A DNA stretch of 64,000 nucleotides, taken from contig CAIKAS010000277.1 in the NCBI GenBank assembly GCA_903825445.1, positions 20,639 to 84,638 on the forward strand, read 5' to 3'. This document shows positions 25,203-33,431 of the stretch, piece after piece. The notes under the pieces were generated by a model, which saw only the letters and a program-made list of their open reading frames with translations, did not search any database and was not told the DNA's origin. Within the stretch, counting starts at the first letter, position 1. Every line of letters begins with the position of its first letter. The DNA comes from an uncultured Acidobacteriia bacterium (lineage in GTDB: Bacteria > Acidobacteriota > Terriglobia > Bryobacterales > Bryobacteraceae). Position numbers and translations under genes: made by a program.

Positions 25203-26441
25203 ATGTATCGGTACGACAATGGCAGTTTGTTTTGCGAACAGGTGAATCTTGAGGAGATTGCCCGCAGTGTGGGCACGCCCTGTTACGTTTACTCTTCGCG
25301 TTCGATATTGAATGCCTGGCGGGCTTATGACGAAGCATTCGGCGACATTCCTCACGTGGTTTGCTATGCAGTCAAAGCTAACTCATCGCTGGCGGTTTTG
25401 TCGATGCTTGCCAAAGCAGGCTCAGGCTTTGATATCGTTTCGGGCGGCGAGTTATTTCGTGTGCTGAAGGCAGGAGGAGATCCCGCGCGCGTCGTGTTCT
25501 CCGGGGTCGGTAAGACCGCGACCGAAATCGAAGCAGCGCTGCGGTCCGGTATTCGGAACTTCAACTGTGAATCCGAAGGCGAACTGAATGAGATCGATTC
25601 GGTAGCCGGGAAGCTCGGCGTAACCGCGCAATTCTCTTTGCGCGTGAACCCGGATGTGGATGCCGTCACCCATCCTTACATCAGTACGGGGCTGAGGGAC
25701 CACAAGTTCGGTATCGACATTGCCGCCGCATCCGACGTGTACCGCCGGACCCGCAGCCTTAGCAATGTTCGCGCATCCGGAGTTAGTTGCCACATCGGCT
25801 CGCAGATACTGGATTATTCTCCTATTTTGGAGGCAGCCGGCAAGGTACTTAACCTGATCGAATCGCTGCAGGCAGAGGGCCTCCCGATCGATCACGTGGA
25901 CCTCGGCGGAGGACTCGGCATTGCGTATCAACCGGGCGACGAAGCGCCGGGAATACGGGATTTCATCACGGACATGCGCGAGCGGATCGGCCGCGCCCGG
26001 TTGACGGTGATGATCGAACCCGGACGGTCTATCGCGGGACCGGCTGGCGTTCTGTTGACGCGTGTGTTGTATCGCAAGAAAAGCCCGGCAAAAGAATTTA
26101 TCGTGGTGGATGCCGCCATGAACGATTTGATTCGCCCGGCACTCTACAAAGCGCACCATGAAATCAGGCCCCTCCGGCAAACCGAAGGCAAGACTGTCAT
26201 TGCCGATGTGGTGGGTCCAGTCTGCGAAACAGGCGACTTCCTTGCCCGTGATCGCGAAATGGCCGACGTACAACCGGACGACTGGCTCGCAGTCTCTTCG
26301 GCCGGAGCATATGGATTCGTGCAGGCGTCCAACTACAATTCGCGCCCACGCGGCGCCGAGGTATTAGTGGAAGACGACAAGTGGCGGGTAATCCGCACGC
26401 GTGAGACGTACGAAGACCTCATCCACGGAGAAACGATGTGA
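25203..26441 (+). CDS. lysA: Diaminopimelate decarboxylase
   Basis: 412 residues of a fold-III PLP enzyme. The PLP Lys lies in CYAVKANS (about Lys58); CHIGSQI, the glycine loop GGGLGI and PGRSIAGPAG bind cofactor phosphate, and GPVCETGDF carries the active-site Cys that pairs with meso-diaminopimelate. It makes lysine from meso-diaminopimelate, the last step of lysine synthesis. Start follows the preceding stop without a gap; the 3' end overlaps the YfiT-like gene by four bases. Confidence 0.97.
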   Translation: MYRYDNGSLFCEQVNLEEIARSVGTPCYVYSSRSILNAWRAYDEAFGDIPHVVCYAVKANSSLAVLSMLAKAGSGFDIVSGGELFRVLKAGGDPARVVFSGVGKTATEIEAALRSGIRNFNCESEGELNEIDSVAGKLGVTAQFSLRVNPDVDAVTHPYISTGLRDHKFGIDIAAASDVYRRTRSLSNVRASGVSCHIGSQILDYSPILEAAGKVLNLIESLQAEGLPIDHVDLGGGLGIAYQPGDEAPGIRDFITDMRERIGRARLTVMIEPGRSIAGPAGVLLTRVLYRKKSPAKEFIVVDAAMNDLIRPALYKAHHEIRPLRQTEGKTVIADVVGPVCETGDFLARDREMADVQPDDWLAVSSAGAYGFVQASNYNSRPRGAEVLVEDDKWRVIRTRETYEDLIHGETM

Positions 26442-26974
26442 GTTCGGCTACGAAGCGGCGCCCTGGCGGCGATCCGCGATATCCGATCGGATGCTTTCAG
26501 TTCCCGCAATCGGTATCGGCGACTGAACGGGAAGACTTTCTGCTGCGTCTCGTGGGGGCGCCGGCGCGGCTACGGGTTGCCGTCACAGGACTTTCGGAAA
26601 AACAACTCGAAACACCGTACCGGGAAGGTGGCTGGACCGTGAGGCAAGTGATCCATCATGTTCCGGACAGTCACATGAATAGTTACGTACGCTTCAAGCT
26701 GGCGTTGACAGAAAACGAGCCGACGATCAAGCCTTACGACGAGGCGGCGTGGGCATCGCTCAAGGACAGCGCGGAGACTCCCGTGGAAACGTCGCTGCTC
26801 CTGCTGGAATCGCTGCACGAGCGCTGGGTGACGTTATTGCGCGGCCTTACGGAAGAGCAGTGGGCGCGGACGATGCGTCACCCTGAAATCGGCCTTCTTC
26901 GGCTCGACCAGGTATTAGCCCTCTACGCGTGGCATGGCGATCACCACACCGCTCACATCCGGAACGCCTTTTAG
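26438..26974 (+). CDS. YfiT/DinB-superfamily metal-dependent S-transferase-like protein
   Basis: 178 residues. It has the YfiT N-terminal region (DPRYPIGCFQFPQ, GWTVRQVIHHVPDSHMN) and the metal His cluster WHGDHHTAHI. The superfamily uses three His around a metal; YfiT/BstA members are linked to bacillithiol S-transfer, while relatives use other thiols. Which thiol is used here is unknown. GTG start overlapping the lysA stop indicates translational coupling. It ends convergently, one base from the next minus-strand stop. Confidence 0.85.
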   Translation: MSSATKRRPGGDPRYPIGCFQFPQSVSATEREDFLLRLVGAPARLRVAVTGLSEKQLETPYREGGWTVRQVIHHVPDSHMNSYVRFKLALTENEPTIKPYDEAAWASLKDSAETPVETSLLLLESLHERWVTLLRGLTEEQWARTMRHPEIGLLRLDQVLALYAWHGDHHTAHIRNAF

Positions 26975-26975
26975 C

Positions 26976-28700
26976 TCAGGGAAGGATTTCAAAAGACGCC
27001 TGTGTGCGGCGCCATTCGCCGTCACAGAGGCGTATGCGGCGCACCTGTACGACACCGCGTTCAGCGTCCTGCGTGATCGTTGGGTGGCACCTTCCATCGG
27101 CATCGAGCGTGCACCAGTTTTTCCATATTCCGGAACGCGCTAATTCGTCATCCGGAAGTCTGTACTCAACGTCCAGACGGCAAGAAGGAAACCCCGGCAC
27201 TTCAACTGAGACCTGTCGGCTACGATTGACGCTTTGCGGAGTAATAGCGATTCTCGTCCAGGGATTCCGGGATATTGGTACTCCTGGCAAGACGCGTATC
27301 GGAACCGCCCCGGCGTGAATGACGACGGCATATTCGGAGAGATCCGTGGTGTCAAACGAGCCGCCTAACTGGGACGGACGATCCACCCAGAGCGTGGCAT
27401 CACGCCACGCAAGGCGTATCAGAAACAATTGGGTCCATTCAACAGAAGGCAATTGGTCGTCGGCAACCAAGACCCGGCTCCCGGACTGAAGGTTCGGATT
27501 GGCGCGCGTCAGCGCATCTGCAAGAGCACGCAGCCCGTGTTGCTGTGGAAGCAGTGAGTCGCCCATATGGGCTGCGGCGTCACGTTGCCCGGCATAGAGA
27601 CCGACAACAAGGACGACGAAACACCAGGATGCCGCGGTTTCCCGCCGTCGGCAAACTGAGATGTCACCTCCGCCGAATCTCTGCGCGCTCAAGTCGATAA
27701 CTCGAGCAAGAAAGGCACCCGCATAGAGCGACCAGCCCAGCCAGGGTATGTACCAGACGAAACCGAATCGACCGGGGATGACTAATAGCGGCAGCAGTGC
27801 GATATTCGCAAACAGGATTCCGAAGACCATCGGCCGGCTGCGTAGCAGGATTCCGACCAACAATAAGAAGGCAAGACAGACCAAGAGATACCCCGTATCG
27901 ATCACCATGTTTCTCAAGAGGATCGAATAGTAGTGGTTGAGTTGCTGACCAGCGTAGGCCAGTGACATTCGCGGGACATAATCCGGAGTAATGCTCATCT
28001 GGTTCGGCACCTGCGTCTTCACAAGGCCGTAGAGGATTGCGATCACGGCCGCGACGGCGATGGGGATCGATCGGGCTCGCCACCGATTCAGATGGCAGTG
28101 GAAGACGATCTCGTAAGCCGCAAGCAACGCGGGCCATGCGACCGCCATTTCCTTACTATCGAGTGCGAGGCAATAAAGTGCGAGGAAGACCGCGAGGTGG
28201 CGGCCGTTGAGGTCTGCGTCATGACTACGTACTCGGACGTAGACAATCAGCGCGGATATGCCGCACGTAAAACAAAGAATGTCATAAAGAGTCCCTGTGT
28301 TGAAATAGAGTCCGCCCATGCACGCGTTGACAGCACAAATCAGCGCCGACAGGGTCGCGGTGGTGGCGGATCTTGCCACGTTCCTGACCAACAGCCAGGC
28401 CAGAGAAAGATTCAGCAACAGGCAAAGATAGCAAAACACGCGGAAGGGAACGGGGTCGAGCCCGAACGTGGCGAATAGAATCCGATAAACAACACCGCCG
28501 AACGGGCGATACTCCGGAGTGACCACCACGGCGGTGTGTACCAGCAGCATCGCCAGAGAACGCTGTCCAAAACCGTGAAGAAACTGAATATTTGTGAGGT
28601 CGTCGCCAGTGAAATACGCGGTAAGACCCCGCCATGTCAGCGCCAGAAAGTAGGTCGCGATCAGAGCAGTTGCACCTATGAGCTTTTGAACGCGCGTCAT
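26976..28700 (-). CDS. Multi-spanning GT-C-type glycosyltransferase-like membrane protein
   Basis: 574 residues with about ten membrane segments in the first 390 and a soluble C-terminal portion of about 190 residues. Near the N-terminus, after TM1, FTGDDLTNIQFL holds an acidic pair as in GT-C enzymes that use lipid-linked sugars. It is the downstream member of the exopolysaccharide cluster, 92 bases after the tyrosine kinase. I infer a role in modifying or polymerising the exported glycan. No precise family can be named. Confidence 0.65.
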   Translation of the reverse strand: MTRVQKLIGATALIATYFLALTWRGLTAYFTGDDLTNIQFLHGFGQRSLAMLLVHTAVVVTPEYRPFGGVVYRILFATFGLDPVPFRVFCYLCLLLNLSLAWLLVRNVARSATTATLSALICAVNACMGGLYFNTGTLYDILCFTCGISALIVYVRVRSHDADLNGRHLAVFLALYCLALDSKEMAVAWPALLAAYEIVFHCHLNRWRARSIPIAVAAVIAILYGLVKTQVPNQMSITPDYVPRMSLAYAGQQLNHYYSILLRNMVIDTGYLLVCLAFLLLVGILLRSRPMVFGILFANIALLPLLVIPGRFGFVWYIPWLGWSLYAGAFLARVIDLSAQRFGGGDISVCRRRETAASWCFVVLVVGLYAGQRDAAAHMGDSLLPQQHGLRALADALTRANPNLQSGSRVLVADDQLPSVEWTQLFLIRLAWRDATLWVDRPSQLGGSFDTTDLSEYAVVIHAGAVPIRVLPGVPISRNPWTRIAITPQSVNRSRQVSVEVPGFPSCRLDVEYRLPDDELARSGIWKNWCTLDADGRCHPTITQDAERGVVQVRRIRLCDGEWRRTQASFEILP

Positions 28701-28792
28701 GGCCTGATCTATGTTAGTCGCTCGCGTCGCGTTACGAGATCAGCACTAAGTATGACAGCCGTCTCCGGCAGTTCAGGAGGGACCGTCCCGGT

Positions 28793-30100
28793 CTAGTTCC
28801 AGCCGTCGTCATCGTCGTTATCGCCATCTGATACAACGGGCTTGGCTTTCACCTTTTCCGGTTTGGCTTTTGGCGGCTTGTCTTTCGATTTAAAGCGCGA
28901 GAAGAAACCACCCTTGGGTTTTGCAGGTTGTTCGCCCGCCTCCGCAGCAACGAAACCGTCACTCCTGCTACTCGGCCCGCGCGGCGGCGCATCGGTAGCT
29001 TCTTCGCCTGTCGCAATTTTCGGAAACTGCTGAGCTCTCTCGTCATCATCGGATTCGCCGGCAATCTCAGGTTGGGCTTCGGCGTCGACGGACTCAACTC
29101 CAGCACGCTCTTCGGCCTCACCAGCGTCGTCCGTTTCCTCGCGCCCATCGTCGTCTTCGTCTTCGGCAGGCACATCGTCAACGTTCTCGGACTTCGTGTA
29201 ATAGTACGTGTACTTGCTATAAAGTTCGCCGGCACGAGCGCCGTTCGCGACGATTCCCAACACGTTGTTTTCGCAAAGTGTCTGAATGGCGCGCACAACA
29301 CTGTCGTAAGTGGTGGAGCCGATGCGCACTACCAAAATGATGCCGTCCGTGATGGTTGCGAGCAGATTCGCGTCCGCCGAAAACAGCAGGGGAGGCGTAT
29401 CCAGAATCACCCAGTTAAAAACCTTCCGGAACGAATCGAGCGTGTAACGCACCGGTCGCATGTTCAGAAGTTCCAGGGGATTTCGGACGGCCGAACCGGC
29501 GGGCAGAATGTAGAGGTTGGTACCCTCGACGTGTCGAATACACTCTTCGAGCGATTTCTCACCGAGCAGGAAGTCCGAAAAACCCGGTGTTCGCTCACAC
29601 TGGAACTGCTGATGCACAACGGGGCGACGAAGATCGAGATCGGCCAGCAACACCGGAAGTTCCAGTTGAGCCTGCGCCAGCGCCAGATTACACGCGGTGA
29701 AAGTCTTACCCTCGGCGGGAGAGGCACTGGTACAGACCACTACGCGTAGATCCTGCTGCGCCTGCATATGATTGAGCCTGGTGCGCAGGCTGCGGAACTC
29801 TTCGGACGCCCCGTCGTGCGGTTCATCCGGATTAATGAGGTGAGCTTCTGGTGCGGGACGGAACGGAATTGTCTTGCAGCGGGCGAGGAAGGCGCGCGCG
29901 TCGATCTGGAGGCCGCCAGTCTCCGGACGCATGAGTCCTCGAGATGGTGCGGAGGGCGGCACTTCAACCGAATCGGCACCTGCGAGTCCACCTTCTTCTT
30001 TGACGACAAGCGCACGCCCGTCACCTTCAGTCGACGGCGCGTCAAGCGTCCCTTCCAGCATTTGCTCCGCACGGCGAAGCGCATCATGTACGCGGCTCAT
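28793..30100 (-). CDS. BY-kinase-type tyrosine autokinase domain protein (CpsD/Wzc C-terminal-like)
   Basis: 435 residues without membrane segments. Walker A SASPAEGKT (125-133), Walker A' VLLADLDLRRP (about 150-160) and Walker B WVILDTPP (about 230) define the bacterial tyrosine-kinase P-loop fold, followed by a Tyr cluster YSKYTYYYTK for autophosphorylation. It pairs with the separately encoded Wzz-like protein just upstream (8-base gap), the split CpsC-CpsD arrangement. Unusual: the Tyr cluster is not terminal but followed by some 130 residues that are strongly acidic (Asp/Glu runs), then Lys/Pro-rich, then a DDDDGWN end. Regulates glycan chain length and export. Confidence 0.9.
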   Translation of the reverse strand: MSRVHDALRRAEQMLEGTLDAPSTEGDGRALVVKEEGGLAGADSVEVPPSAPSRGLMRPETGGLQIDARAFLARCKTIPFRPAPEAHLINPDEPHDGASEEFRSLRTRLNHMQAQQDLRVVVCTSASPAEGKTFTACNLALAQAQLELPVLLADLDLRRPVVHQQFQCERTPGFSDFLLGEKSLEECIRHVEGTNLYILPAGSAVRNPLELLNMRPVRYTLDSFRKVFNWVILDTPPLLFSADANLLATITDGIILVVRIGSTTYDSVVRAIQTLCENNVLGIVANGARAGELYSKYTYYYTKSENVDDVPAEDEDDDGREETDDAGEAEERAGVESVDAEAQPEIAGESDDDERAQQFPKIATGEEATDAPPRGPSSRSDGFVAAEAGEQPAKPKGGFFSRFKSKDKPPKAKPEKVKAKPVVSDGDNDDDDGWN

Positions 30101-30107
30101 ATTTTCC

Positions 30108-31802
30108 TTAGGTCTTCAGCGTGACCGAGTAGTAATAAACAACCGCCCCGGTGACGGCCGCCGCACCGACAATCACGGCTGCCGACCATGCAAGGTAAGT
30201 CAGACGCCGCTTTCGCTTGACCAACATCGTGTTTTCGAGAAGAGGAATGCTACAGAGAACGGGAAGGTTGGTGTAGGCACGTACATCTTTCAGGTTCTTC
30301 AGCGACGTATCCTTGGCTTCCTGCAATCCTGCCATACCGGCGCCCAGAATCAACGAAAGTGCAAATCCCGCGCCAATGATCATGTAGCGGTTCGGCTTAG
30401 TGGGCTGCATCGGCAGGGATGCGTTATCGAGGACATCCAGGTTTTCTCCGGCTTTCCGTTGCAGCAATTGGCTGTTGGCATCCGCGATGTCCTGCTTATG
30501 CAGCAAATCCTGGTAGTTCGTGTCTTTCATTTTCTGCGTCTGCAGCAGGTCCTGGTATGGCGCCTCCAGGCCCGTGCTGTCTTTCAGCATCTGGTTGAGC
30601 GCGTCGCTTTCCTTCTTGTAGTCCGCGACTTCCTTTTCGTTGCGTTCGATGTCGGCCAGGATCTGCTTCTCCGCGGTATCGATCCGCGCCAGGTCCATAT
30701 TGATCTCCTGACGCTTACTCTCCAGCGCAAGATTCGGCTGTTTCTTGGGAGCGTCCTTCGGCTTGGCTGCTTCTGCCTCGGCCTTAGCTCGCAACTGCTC
30801 TGCCAATTGGTCCCGTTTGGCTTTATAGAGGTCCAGTTGATTCTTGAGGTTTTTCACCTCCGGGTGTATATCCGAATATTGCTTGCGGGCTTGCTGGAGA
30901 TTGAACTCTAACGCATCGACGTCTCTGTTGAGCTTTAGCAACTCGTCGTTCTGTTTGGCCGCGGGGCTTCCGGGCATCGCGGCTTCCACTTCACTATCCG
31001 ACTGATCGAAAAAATCGAGCCGGGCTTTCGCAGCAGTCCGATTAGAGGCAAGTGTGCTGAGGGCATTCTTATCTGCGAAAATTCTGTCCGAGTCGGCCGA
31101 GATCTTGGTCGTCAGCGCGGCCTCGCGCGCGATATTTAGCTGTGTTGACTCCGGCAATTTGCCGACATTGGCTTCTTTGAACGCGGTCAGCGCGTCGTTC
31201 GCAGCGCCGAGATCGGCCTTTGCTTTGTTCAACTCGTCGCCCACAAAACCTTTGACCGCATCCTGCTGTGTCTTCTGAGTGCTGAGGTTCACTTCGTCGA
31301 ACTTATTCATCAGGATCCCGACGGTCTGTTGAGCCTTAAAACGATCCGAATAAGTAAAGGAGATATCGAACGCCGATGCTCGTTTGCCCATAGCGCCAGG
31401 CAGGGCCACAATATCAATTCTGATTGCTTTCTTCATGTCCTCGATAACGTCTTCGAGGGGTTTGGTTTTGAGATCCTCTTTATAAAGCAACAGACGCGGG
31501 TCGTTAATGATAGAAGAAAGTTCCGTACGGCTCAGAATCTGCGTCTGCATTTGCATGACACGCTCGTTGAGCGCTGTACTGACTGTCGACTGAACCATAG
31601 CTTCAGAGATCTGCGCCGGCGTGATCTGCATCGTCGCTTTCGATGTGTACTCGTTCGGCAGCAAAAAGGCGACGCAAATTGACACGATGATGCCGAAAAA
31701 CGTAGGGCCTGCGATCCAGCCCGCGTGTCTCCGGCCGATATCGATGTAGTCTTCGACATCCAGAGTGCGTCTTGAAATGCTGAAAGATTGTGTCGGTACC
31801 AT
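30108..31802 (-). CDS. Wzz/GNVR-type polysaccharide co-polymerase
   Basis: 564 residues. An N-terminal membrane segment (about 30-50) is followed by a long periplasmic coiled-coil region (about 80-460) rich in Lys/Glu/Ala/Gln. A second segment follows PTKPNRYMIIG, whose Pro-rich entry is the family hallmark. A cytoplasmic piece with NLPVLCSIPLLE and a third hydrophobic segment end the protein. Such proteins set polymer length and connect the inner-membrane synthesis complex to the Wza-type exporter. Partner genes flank it on both sides. Confidence 0.9.
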   Translation of the reverse strand: MVPTQSFSISRRTLDVEDYIDIGRRHAGWIAGPTFFGIIVSICVAFLLPNEYTSKATMQITPAQISEAMVQSTVSTALNERVMQMQTQILSRTELSSIINDPRLLLYKEDLKTKPLEDVIEDMKKAIRIDIVALPGAMGKRASAFDISFTYSDRFKAQQTVGILMNKFDEVNLSTQKTQQDAVKGFVGDELNKAKADLGAANDALTAFKEANVGKLPESTQLNIAREAALTTKISADSDRIFADKNALSTLASNRTAAKARLDFFDQSDSEVEAAMPGSPAAKQNDELLKLNRDVDALEFNLQQARKQYSDIHPEVKNLKNQLDLYKAKRDQLAEQLRAKAEAEAAKPKDAPKKQPNLALESKRQEINMDLARIDTAEKQILADIERNEKEVADYKKESDALNQMLKDSTGLEAPYQDLLQTQKMKDTNYQDLLHKQDIADANSQLLQRKAGENLDVLDNASLPMQPTKPNRYMIIGAGFALSLILGAGMAGLQEAKDTSLKNLKDVRAYTNLPVLCSIPLLENTMLVKRKRRLTYLAWSAAVIVGAAAVTGAVVYYYSVTLKT

Positions 31803-31813
31803 CGCTTACTCCG

Positions 31814-32752
31814 CTACTCTCCGGGCACGAAGATGATATCCCCGTCTTCGAGGGTGATGTTCTGTTCCATGTGCTGGCCCTTCATGACCTCTTTGTTGTT
31901 GAACATGAATGTTTTCTTGCCGCGCATGATCTTCACTTTCGTCTGCTTCGCGAAATCTCTAAATCCACCTGCCATAGCTATCGCGTCGAGCATCGTGGTT
32001 TCCTGCAAAAGGGGATAAGGTCCTGGCTTATTCACGGCTCCCACGAGGGTATATTTTTTGCTGTTGTTGCGCAGCAACTGAACGTTGACGATCGGCTCGT
32101 TGTAAAAGTCCTTGAGCTTCGCTGTGATCAGATCTTCGAGTTGGGGTATCGTGTACCCGGTGGCCTTGAAATCGCGTATCAGCGACATGGACATCCTGCC
32201 ATCGGGCCCGATAGTATAAGTACCGGTAAGGTTCTTGTCACCCCAGACACTAACGCTCACCACATCGTTCGCGCCCAGTATGTATCTGGCTGAGTCTCCC
32301 TTGGCTGCCGCGGGCTTTGCCGACCCGGCACTTGTCGCGCCCGGCGTGCTTTTCTCTTTCTTCTCATCGGTAACATCCGTGGATTTTGCAGTTGTTGCAA
32401 CAGGTGCGGCCGTTTGCGGTGCGGGGCGCACCGGATCCGGGACGAGAGCCTCCGGCACTTCCGGCGTGGTGAGCGCCAACCCGCTTGGCTTCACATCGAC
32501 CGGCGCGACCGGCGCAGTGGCAGGGGTTTGCGCAGCCGCCGGTTGTGCAGATGGTTGCACGGCAGTTTGGCCGGCGGGTTGCGCCGGCGGTGAAGAAGGA
32601 GCCAATGGGGAAGCCGGCTGCGCAGCGGCAGACTCACCAGCAGCGACTGGCACCTGGATAGCTGGCGGATTATTCGATGGCGGCGCGGTCTGAGCGACGC
32701 TAAGGCGCACCACCACCACGAGCGCGGTGGCAAGCCTGGACCACAAATTCAT
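31814..32752 (-). CDS. Wza-type polysaccharide export protein
   Basis: 312 residues from the ATG at 32752, which starts a signal peptide (LATALVVVVRLSVAQ); the longer track ORF begins in unconserved sequence. After a Pro/Ala-rich linker of about 110 residues comes the poly-export domain (YILGANDVVSVSVWGD, TIGPDGRMSMSLI) and an SLBB domain (YTLVGAVNKPGPYPL, MLDAIAMAGGF). There is no lipobox Cys, unlike classical Wza. First gene of the export transcript: exporter, co-polymerase, kinase. Confidence 0.9.
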   Translation of the reverse strand: MNLWSRLATALVVVVRLSVAQTAPPSNNPPAIQVPVAAGESAAAQPASPLAPSSPPAQPAGQTAVQPSAQPAAAQTPATAPVAPVDVKPSGLALTTPEVPEALVPDPVRPAPQTAAPVATTAKSTDVTDEKKEKSTPGATSAGSAKPAAAKGDSARYILGANDVVSVSVWGDKNLTGTYTIGPDGRMSMSLIRDFKATGYTIPQLEDLITAKLKDFYNEPIVNVQLLRNNSKKYTLVGAVNKPGPYPLLQETTMLDAIAMAGGFRDFAKQTKVKIMRGKKTFMFNNKEVMKGQHMEQNITLEDGDIIFVPGE

Positions 32753-32808
32753 ACCCACTTTATCAATCGTAGCAAGACCATAACCACTCAGATAATATAC
32801 TTCGGTAA

Positions 32809-33243
32809 ATGAGACATGGTACTCTACCCAGACGTTCTTGGTTCCTCGCAAAAACCGACCCGGAAACGTACTCAATCGAACAGTTCGCAAAAGAGCGACG
32901 AACGGTGTGGGATGGCGTTCGCAATCCGCAGGCGTTGCGGGCGATTCGGGAGATGCGGTCAGGCGACGGGGTATTCATTTACCACAGCATGGGTGATTCG
33001 GCTGTAGTCGGGCTCGCGGAAGTCATCGGCGATGGCTGCCCCGACCCGTCGAATCCGAAATTGGCCGTTGCGGAGTTTCGATTTGTTTGCCGCATCGAGC
33101 CGCCGGTCACGCTGCGCGAAATCAAGGAGAGCGGGGAGTTTGCGGACTGGTCCCTGGTTCGGCAAAGCCGATTGTCGACAATGACGGCTCCTGCGGAATT
33201 CGTCGAGTGGATCCGCCGGAAACGCCCTGAAGTTGAGTTCTAA
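32809..33243 (+). CDS. EVE-domain protein
   Basis: 144 residues forming a single EVE domain. The start WFLAKTDPETYSIEQF corresponds to the family's W-L-x-K-S-E-P-x-x-Y-S, and VWDGVRNPQALRAIREM plus GDGVFIYHSM complete the PUA-like barrel. EVE domains recognise modified bases in DNA or RNA and often appear in restriction or defence settings; bacterial stand-alone copies have unclear roles. Divergent from the wza-like gene. ATG 32809 lacks a strong ribosome-binding site. Confidence 0.87.
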   Translation: MRHGTLPRRSWFLAKTDPETYSIEQFAKERRTVWDGVRNPQALRAIREMRSGDGVFIYHSMGDSAVVGLAEVIGDGCPDPSNPKLAVAEFRFVCRIEPPVTLREIKESGEFADWSLVRQSRLSTMTAPAEFVEWIRRKRPEVEF

Positions 33244-33271
33244 ACATAGTACTTGTGGGTCGCGCCCCTGA

Positions 33272-33297
33272 CAAATATTCCAAAAATGGAATATTTG
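33272..33297. promoter_or_regulatory. AT-rich perfect palindrome between the EVE and kinase genes
   Basis: CAAATATTCCA and TGGAATATTTG are perfect 11-base arms around AAAA, in a 188-base gap of otherwise GC-rich DNA. No U-run follows on either strand, so it is not a clear terminator. It could be an operator upstream of the kinase-regulator pair or a transcript-ending hairpin of the EVE gene. Confidence 0.5.
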
Positions 33298-33431
33298 ATA
33301 AATGCTCGCATCCTAACATCCTTGTTTTCAGTGGTTCTTCCTCATCGGATATACCGTCCTCTGGCATCTGAACTGCACGTAGAATAATAATGTGCCAGTG
33401 TCTCTGAAGTTCTGGCGCAAACGGCACTGCC

